From the NCBI RefSeq assembly GCF_013387485.1, contig NZ_JABBXB010000002.1:444405-508404 (forward strand): DNA of 64,000 bases. Reading direction: 5' to 3'. Position 1 is the stretch's first letter. Each line of letters begins with the position of its first letter. A program made the translations under genes and the position numbers. The notes below the pieces were generated by a model. The model was not told the origin of the DNA. It saw nothing but the letters and a program-made list of their open reading frames with translations, and ran no database searches. Source of the stretch: Stenotrophomonas sp. SAM-B. GTDB taxonomy: Bacteria > Pseudomonadota > Gammaproteobacteria > Xanthomonadales > Xanthomonadaceae. Positions 59,264 to 64,000 of the stretch are shown here, piece after piece.

Positions 59264-60646
59264 ATGTTGACCGTCGTACAGGCCTTCGACCGCGCCCCGA
59301 TCGCAGAAATCGGCTTCGACACTGCCACCGCGCTGGAGCACAAGCTCAGCGCCGCCGAGCGGGTGTTCAAGGACCGCGACGGCTGGCTTGCGCCGCACGC
59401 GCGCATCGCGATCCTGCGCAGGCTTGCCGCCTTGATGGACGCCAAGCGCGACCACCTCGCCCTGCAGATTGCCCGCGAGGGTGGCAAGCCGCTGCCGGAT
59501 GCCATCATCGAGACCACGCGCGCCATCGATGGCGTCCACAACGCCGCCGATGAGCTTCGCAACTTTGCCGGCCGCGAAATACCGATGGGGCTGTCGGCAG
59601 CGTCGGAGGGGCGCTGGGCGTTCACCACCCGCGAGCCCATCGGCGTCGTGGCGGCGATCTCGGCGTTCAACCACCCGCTGAACCTCATCGTGCACCAGGT
59701 GGCACCGGCCATCGCGGTCGGTTGCCCGGTCATCATCAAGCCGGCCTCGGCAACGCCGCTGTCCTGCCTGGAATTCGTGGCGATGGTGCATGAGGCCGGG
59801 CTGCCCGAACCGTGGTGCCAGAGCTTCCTCCCGGAAGGCAACGACCTGGCCGAGGCCTTGGCCACGGACCGCCGCGTTGCCTTCCTGAGCTTCATCGGCT
59901 CGGCGCGGGTAGGGTGGTCGCTGCATGCAAAGCTGGCACACGGTGCACGTTCGGCGCTGGAGCATGGCGGCGTTGCGCCGGCCCTCGTCGACCGGAGTGC
60001 CGATCTGGCCAAGGTCATCGAGCCGATCGTCAAGGGCGGCTACTACCATGCGGGTCAGGTGTGCGTCTCCACGCAGCGCATCTTCGTCCATGACGCTGTT
60101 GCCGATGACTTTACCCAGGCACTCATCGCCCGGGTCGAACGCCTGCGCACCGGCGATCCCACGCTGAAGGATACCGAGGTGGGCCCGCTGATCCTGCCAC
60201 GCGAGGCGGACCGCGTCACCGAATGGATTGAGGAGGCCGTGCGCGGCGGCGCGCAGCTCGCCACGGGCGGCAAGCGCCTCTCGGAGACCACACTGCAGCC
60301 CACCGTGCTGCTCGATCCGGCCAGTGACGCGCGGGTGACCACGCAGGAAATCTTCGGCCCGGTGGTGGCGGTCTATCGCTACACCGAACTCGACGAGGCG
60401 ATCGCGCGCGCCAACTCCCTGCCTACCGCCTTCCAGGCCAGTGTGTTCGCCCAGGATATCGACATCGCCCTGCGCGCCGCCAACCGGCTGGATGCCTCGG
60501 CCGTGATGATCAACGACCCCACGGCGTTCCGCACCGACTGGATGCCCTTCGCCGGCCGCCGCGAGTCGGGTTACGGCACCGGCGGCATTCCGTACACGAT
60601 GCGGGACATGTCGCAGGAGAAGATGATCCTGATGCGCAGGAGCTGA
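59264..60646 (+). CDS. Aldehyde dehydrogenase
   Basis: The 460-residue protein has the family landmarks: FNHPLNLIVHQVAPAIAVGC (catalytic Asn region), GSARVGWSLH (cofactor), LEHGG (general base Glu) and GQVCVSTQR (catalytic Cys). The end has the usual FAGRRESGYGTGG. AAGGAG lies 6 nt before the ATG. With the ThDP enzyme just upstream it suggests decarboxylation of a 2-oxoacid to an aldehyde, then oxidation to the acid, although an acetolactate-type reaction is equally possible. Confidence 0.9.
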   Translation: MLTVVQAFDRAPIAEIGFDTATALEHKLSAAERVFKDRDGWLAPHARIAILRRLAALMDAKRDHLALQIAREGGKPLPDAIIETTRAIDGVHNAADELRNFAGREIPMGLSAASEGRWAFTTREPIGVVAAISAFNHPLNLIVHQVAPAIAVGCPVIIKPASATPLSCLEFVAMVHEAGLPEPWCQSFLPEGNDLAEALATDRRVAFLSFIGSARVGWSLHAKLAHGARSALEHGGVAPALVDRSADLAKVIEPIVKGGYYHAGQVCVSTQRIFVHDAVADDFTQALIARVERLRTGDPTLKDTEVGPLILPREADRVTEWIEEAVRGGAQLATGGKRLSETTLQPTVLLDPASDARVTTQEIFGPVVAVYRYTELDEAIARANSLPTAFQASVFAQDIDIALRAANRLDASAVMINDPTAFRTDWMPFAGRRESGYGTGGIPYTMRDMSQEKMILMRRS

Positions 60647-60701
60647 GTGAGTGCTTGGCCGGGGACGCTACCCGTGAATCCATTCTCCGAGAGGTGTTTC
60701 C

Positions 60702-61679
60702 ATGTCGTCGCTGCACCACCTGCGCATGACCGCACTCGCTGACCCTGCGCGCTGGCTTGTACCGCGAAAAGCAGCGACCTCCCTCATCGTTCTTGGACTT
60801 GGGGCCGTACAAGCGATGCTGGCCTTTCCAGCCGGCGCTGAGCCGCGTGTGGTGACCAGCGACGTCGACCGCTTCTATGCGATCTACGAGGCTTCCGATG
60901 GCAAGCCGACAGCAGATCAGCTGCAGCGCGACTATCTGGCGATGGGGTCCGAAGGCTTGAAGCACTTCGCCCGCATCCGCAATATCACCGGGGAGCGCAT
61001 CGCCAAAGCCATCGCCGATAGACCGGAAATCTATGTCGACGCACGCAATTGCGCCACGGTGCTCCCTGCCGCCAGGATTCGCGTGGGCCGCGCGTTGAGT
61101 CTCTTCTCCGAAATGTACGCTGACGCCCGGTTTCCCGCGGTGACGGTTTCGGTAGGGCGCGGGCGCCCCGTTGCTGTCGCGGGCCCGAATGACGGCATCA
61201 ATATCGGATTGGAGGCGCTGTGCGCGACCACCTTCATCAATCCGGATGTCGAAGATCGCTTCGTGCGCGTCATGGTCCATGAATTCGTCCATGTCCAGCA
61301 GAATCCCGCGCTGACCGACAAGCCAGACGCTACGGTCCTTGATGTATCGCTTGTCGAAGGCTCAGCCGAATTCTTGACGGAGCTGCTTACCGGCGATGTC
61401 GCCTACGCTTACATGGCTGACCTGGTGAAGGGGCGGGAGCTGGAAATCGAGTCAAGATTCCAGGCAGAGATGGGATCAACCGATTTCTCAAACTGGTTGT
61501 ACAACTCCTCCGCATCCAATCCACAGGACATCGGTTACTGGGTCGGCTATCGCATCGTCAAAGCATACTATTCCAATGCCAAAGACAAGCGTCAGGCACT
61601 CAAGGAGATCATCACGATGGGTGAGCCCCACACCATCCTGGCAGGCAGTGGCTGGAAGCCGGGCGTGGTGATCGAGTGA
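60702..61679 (+). CDS. DUF2268-type putative zinc peptidase
   Basis: The 325-residue product has a membrane or signal segment (AATSLIVLGLGAVQAMLAFP, about residues 25-45) and the zinc motif HEFVHVQQNP (HExxH) with a later Glu in VEGSAEFLTE, the 'gluzincin' spacing of DUF2268. The periplasmic domain is cysteine-poor. The family contains secreted proteases of unknown substrate. It follows the aldehyde dehydrogenase by 55 bp but may have its own promoter. Confidence 0.75.
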   Translation: MSSLHHLRMTALADPARWLVPRKAATSLIVLGLGAVQAMLAFPAGAEPRVVTSDVDRFYAIYEASDGKPTADQLQRDYLAMGSEGLKHFARIRNITGERIAKAIADRPEIYVDARNCATVLPAARIRVGRALSLFSEMYADARFPAVTVSVGRGRPVAVAGPNDGINIGLEALCATTFINPDVEDRFVRVMVHEFVHVQQNPALTDKPDATVLDVSLVEGSAEFLTELLTGDVAYAYMADLVKGRELEIESRFQAEMGSTDFSNWLYNSSASNPQDIGYWVGYRIVKAYYSNAKDKRQALKEIITMGEPHTILAGSGWKPGVVIE

Positions 61680-61761
61680 TAGCCGTGAGGCCGCGAGCCG
61701 TTCTCCAGAGATGCTCTGATCATCCTCGCAAGATTGGTCGGATGCGGCAGGCCCAGGGCAT

Positions 61762-62322
61762 TCACGCGGTCGGCAACGACACATGCCCGACTGCATATAC
61801 CTGCGCCGCCGCGTCCTCCAGGACAGGAGCCTGCTTCCATAGCTGGAGGCGCAGCTGAGTCCACCCAGCGGGATCGAACCCATTCACCACCGCCAGCGCA
61901 CCGCATGCGATCGCATCGCTCGCCTCGGCAACGGCCTGGGCACGCAGTGCCGCCAGATCTGCATCGGCGCTGATCGGAGTGATGGTGCGGTTGGCGTGGC
62001 GCGCCTGCGCCAGCCCCGGCGCCAGTTCGGCATGCCACGGCAACCAGGTCTGCACCGCCGGCCGGCCCAGGTCGCGGCACAGCGTGGCAAAGGGCGGGCT
62101 GGCCAGAAAGTCGGTTTGACCCTGCGGAGTTGCCCACAGATAGAACGGCGCGTACAGATTGACGCTGCCGGGCACACCCGCCTGCCGGCGCGCACTGAGC
62201 CAGGCTTTCATGCGCAGTTGCGGGTAACCGTCGAACAGCGGCCCCTTGTCGGCGATGCGATGGTCGATCTGCGCCATGTCATGGGGGTCGTCCAGAACGA
62301 CGCTGTATTGCATGGCGATCAT
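61762..62322 (-). CDS. DUF4865-family protein
   Basis: The 186-residue protein begins MIAMQYSVVLDDPHDMAQID and carries YAPFYLWATPQGQTDFLASP and WLPWHAEL. This matches the DUF4865 family as I recall it. The start lies within the stop of the tautomerase-like gene (ATGA). The pair, with a divergent LysR gene, is a recurring unit in proteobacteria. Role unknown. Confidence 0.75.
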   Translation of the reverse strand: MIAMQYSVVLDDPHDMAQIDHRIADKGPLFDGYPQLRMKAWLSARRQAGVPGSVNLYAPFYLWATPQGQTDFLASPPFATLCRDLGRPAVQTWLPWHAELAPGLAQARHANRTITPISADADLAALRAQAVAEASDAIACGALAVVNGFDPAGWTQLRLQLWKQAPVLEDAAAQVYAVGHVSLPTA

Positions 62323-62717
62323 GGTGCTGTCCCGCTGTCATCGGCCGCCGAAATGCCGCCACCGAACGACCAGTCCTCCCAGCCCGATTCGGCGATCACC
62401 ACCATCACATCCTGGGCGGGAATGCCCGGCGCCTGCTCCAGCTCATCAACCAGTCGCCGGAAGAACGCCGCCTTGGTCGCGGCGCTGCGCGGCTTGCCGG
62501 TGGTGATATGGAACAGCACGTACTGGTCCGAGCGCGGGCCGCCACGGTAATGGCGGTCGAACACCAGTTCGCCCGGGGCATGCTGGTGTACGGCCACGAA
62601 CCGGTCGTGTGGCGGTACCTGGAAGCTTTCGACCAGGGCGCGGTCCAGGGCGTTGGTGAGCGCCCCGAGGTAGGCCGGCGAACGGCCGGCGAGGAGCGAG
62701 ATGCGGGTAATGGGCAC
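62319..62717 (-). CDS. Tautomerase-family protein
   Basis: GTG at 62717 is preceded by GGAG and gives 132 residues beginning (M)PITRISLLAGRSPAYLGALT. The Pro after the initiator is the catalytic base of the 4-oxalocrotonate tautomerase superfamily, which strongly supports this start. The two beta-alpha-beta units are complete (second: VLFHITTGKPRSAATKAAFF). The length fits the fused, 'long' tautomerases (MSAD/cis-CaaD-like). Coupled to DUF4865. Confidence 0.83.
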   Translation of the reverse strand: MPITRISLLAGRSPAYLGALTNALDRALVESFQVPPHDRFVAVHQHAPGELVFDRHYRGGPRSDQYVLFHITTGKPRSAATKAAFFRRLVDELEQAPGIPAQDVMVVIAESGWEDWSFGGGISAADDSGTAP

Positions 62718-62783
62718 GGAGAGCTCCGAAACGGGGCGGGGAGGTGTACTCTCGCCTGCCTGAGGCGTCCTGAAAACCGGATT

Positions 62784-62807
62784 ATTCGGGATCGCCAATC
62801 CCGGAAT
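62784..62807. promoter_or_regulatory. LysR-type operator between tautomerase and LysR genes
   Basis: GGGAT (62788-62792) and ATCCC (62798-62802) with 5 bp between, extended by ATTC and GGAAT outside, form an interrupted palindrome 14 bp before the LysR start. The symmetry and position fit an autoregulatory LysR site that also controls the divergent tautomerase operon. Confidence 0.55.
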
Positions 62808-62820
62808 ATGGAACAGTCAT

Positions 62821-63717
62821 ATGCGTCTGACCAATCTCGACATGGATGCGCTGCGCAGTTTCGTGACCGGCCTGGATGCCGGTTCGTACGCGCGCGCCGC
62901 CGACCGGCTGGGCCGCTCCACCTCGGCGGTGAGCGCACAGTTGAAGAAGCTTGAAGAGCAGGCCGGGGCGCCGCTGCTGCGTCGCTCCGGCCGCGGGCTG
63001 GGCCTGACCGGGGAGGGCGAGGTGCTGCTGTCCTACGCGCGGCGCATGCTCGGGCTCAACGATGAGGCGGTCGCGGCGCTACACCGCGAGCCACTGCAGG
63101 GCTGGGTGCGGCTGGGCATCCAGGAGGACTTCGGGCAAAGCGTGCTGCCGCAGGTGCTGGGGCAATTCGCACAGGCCCATCCGCAGGTGCGCATCGAGGG
63201 CCGCATCGCACGCAATGCCGAGCTGCTGGACAAGGTGGCCAGCGGCCAGCTCGACCTGGCACTGGCGTGGGACGAGGGCAATGCCGCAGCGGCGCGGATC
63301 GCGACGGTACCGCTGTGCTGGCTGAGCGCGGCCGACGGCGGCCCACACTGGCACCGCAACAGCGACGAGCCGTTGCCGCTGATCGCACTGGAGGCACCGT
63401 GCCTGATGCGCACCTTGGCCTGCGAGGCGCTGGACCGGCGCGGCATCGCCTGGCGGCTGGCCTTCACCAGCCCCAGCCTGGGCGGGTTGTGGGCAGCCAC
63501 CGCCGCCGGGCTCGGCTTCGCGCTGCGCACGCCGATCGGACTGCCGACCACGCTGCGCGCACTACCACCCGCTGCGCATGGCCTGCCGCCGCTGCCGTCG
63601 CTGGGCTTGGCACTGCACCGCGCGCCGCAGCAGAACAGCGCACCGGCCGCGCACCTGGCCGACATCATCGAGCAGGCATTGCACGCGTCGCTGCCTGGCG
63701 GTTGGCTGCTGCGGTGA
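62821..63717 (+). CDS. LysR-family regulator
   Basis: The 298-residue protein has the winged helix (LRSFVTGLDAGSYARAADRL and STSAVSAQLKKLEEQ) and effector domain with GLWAATAAGLGFALRTPIGL. The divergent tautomerase/DUF4865 operon is the likely target, through the palindrome at 62784-62807. Confidence 0.9.
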   Translation: MRLTNLDMDALRSFVTGLDAGSYARAADRLGRSTSAVSAQLKKLEEQAGAPLLRRSGRGLGLTGEGEVLLSYARRMLGLNDEAVAALHREPLQGWVRLGIQEDFGQSVLPQVLGQFAQAHPQVRIEGRIARNAELLDKVASGQLDLALAWDEGNAAAARIATVPLCWLSAADGGPHWHRNSDEPLPLIALEAPCLMRTLACEALDRRGIAWRLAFTSPSLGGLWAATAAGLGFALRTPIGLPTTLRALPPAAHGLPPLPSLGLALHRAPQQNSAPAAHLADIIEQALHASLPGGWLLR

Positions 63718-63789
63718 GCAGCTATCTGCTGGATCGGGGCATCAGCCGGACCGCGGCGTCGATCCGTGCCCCCGCCCTGCGGCCGAGCC

Positions 63790-64000
63790 TCAGCGGGCGT
63801 TGTTGGCCACGCCCTGGTCATGCAGGCTGCGCAGCTTCTTCTTGTTGATCTTGCCGACGCTGGTGCGTTCTATCGCCTCCACGAAGCTGACCCGGTCCGG
63901 GATCGCGTAGCGGGAGATATCACCTGAGCGGCTGCGGGCTGCGACCAGCTCGATGATCTCGGCTTCGGTCACCGCGCTGTTGGCATGGGTGACCACCAAC
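63790..64000 (-). CDS. Acyl-CoA ligase (AMP-binding), C-terminal end (runs out of window)
   Basis: Only the last 70 residues are inside. ISRYAIPDRVSFVEAIERTS followed by VGKINKKKLR is the C-terminal lid of ANL-type fatty-acyl-CoA ligases; the Lys of GKINKKKLR is the adenylation Lys. The start lies beyond base 64000. Confidence 0.88.
   Translation of the reverse strand, partial: LVVTHANSAVTEAEIIELVAARSRSGDISRYAIPDRVSFVEAIERTSVGKINKKKLRSLHDQGVANNAR

Noticed and set aside
1-64000. tRNA, rRNA, CRISPR arrays and insertion sequences
   Set aside because: I saw no cloverleaf with a T-loop core, no regularly spaced repeats and no transposase sequence on either strand by eye. A covariance-model scan would be needed to exclude small RNAs.

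Overview
The window is high-GC, densely packed proteobacterial chromosome. Gene content points to the Xanthomonadaceae, most likely Stenotrophomonas or a close relative: GH92 mannosidase, prolyl iminopeptidase (Pip), Fsr-type efflux, an ECF sigma/ChrR pair, a large autotransporter, many LysR regulators and TonB-dependent uptake. This assignment is inference from gene content; no rRNA or other marker gene is present. No tRNA, rRNA, CRISPR array or intact insertion sequence was seen.

Layout. 0-11.9 kb holds the end of a GH92 glycosidase, a Phd-type antitoxin/zeta-type toxin pair behind a palindromic operator, a divergent argO/argP pair, a catalase-like protein, a YciF-like ferritin-fold protein, an M23 peptidase coupled to a 3-methyladenine glycosylase gene, exonuclease III, an AraC regulator, two secreted Sel1-like proteins and Fsr. 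11.9-14.1 kb is a gene graveyard of lower GC: a broken Rhs fragment, two orphan immunity-type genes, and two copies of the 3' end of a lost serine hydrolase gene. 14.1-26.4 kb holds a TSUP permease and Pip, a three-gene SPFH/zinc-ribbon membrane operon resembling Bacillus ydjI-ydjG-ydjH without PspA, an ECF sigma factor with its ChrR-type anti-sigma, a GAF-EAL protein, an odd zinc-ribbon SDR and a YejM-like sulfatase-fold membrane protein.

26.5-31.5 kb encodes a complete periplasmic sugar or polyol oxidation module: Tat-exported small subunit, GMC flavoprotein with an Fe-S cysteine cluster, tri-haem cytochrome c and OprB porin. 31.8-34.5 kb is an autotransporter. 36.4-41.1 kb is a tripartite ABC-2 exporter operon with no ATPase gene. 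41.2-43.7 kb holds an isochorismatase-like hydrolase and a metallo-beta-lactamase-fold protein divergent from a GlxA-type regulator.

43.8-56.1 kb is the most interesting stretch. An alpha/beta hydrolase, a D-aminoacylase-like amidohydrolase, a serine hydrolase, an Ala-Glu-type dipeptide epimerase (preceded by a 23-codon ORF), a TonB receptor, a lipoprotein, a LysR regulator, an MFS carrier and an M19-type dipeptidase lie together. Three of the promoters share a 40-bp block in which a TTGACA -35 box is followed by a palindrome, so they look like one regulon. The enzymes suggest uptake and recycling of peptides containing D-amino acids. Two of them (amidohydrolase and M19) have lost metal-ligand positions considered typical of their families. 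The right end carries a lone ThDP enzyme with an aldehyde dehydrogenase, a DUF2268 protease-like protein, a tautomerase/DUF4865 pair divergent from a LysR gene, and the end of an acyl-CoA ligase gene.
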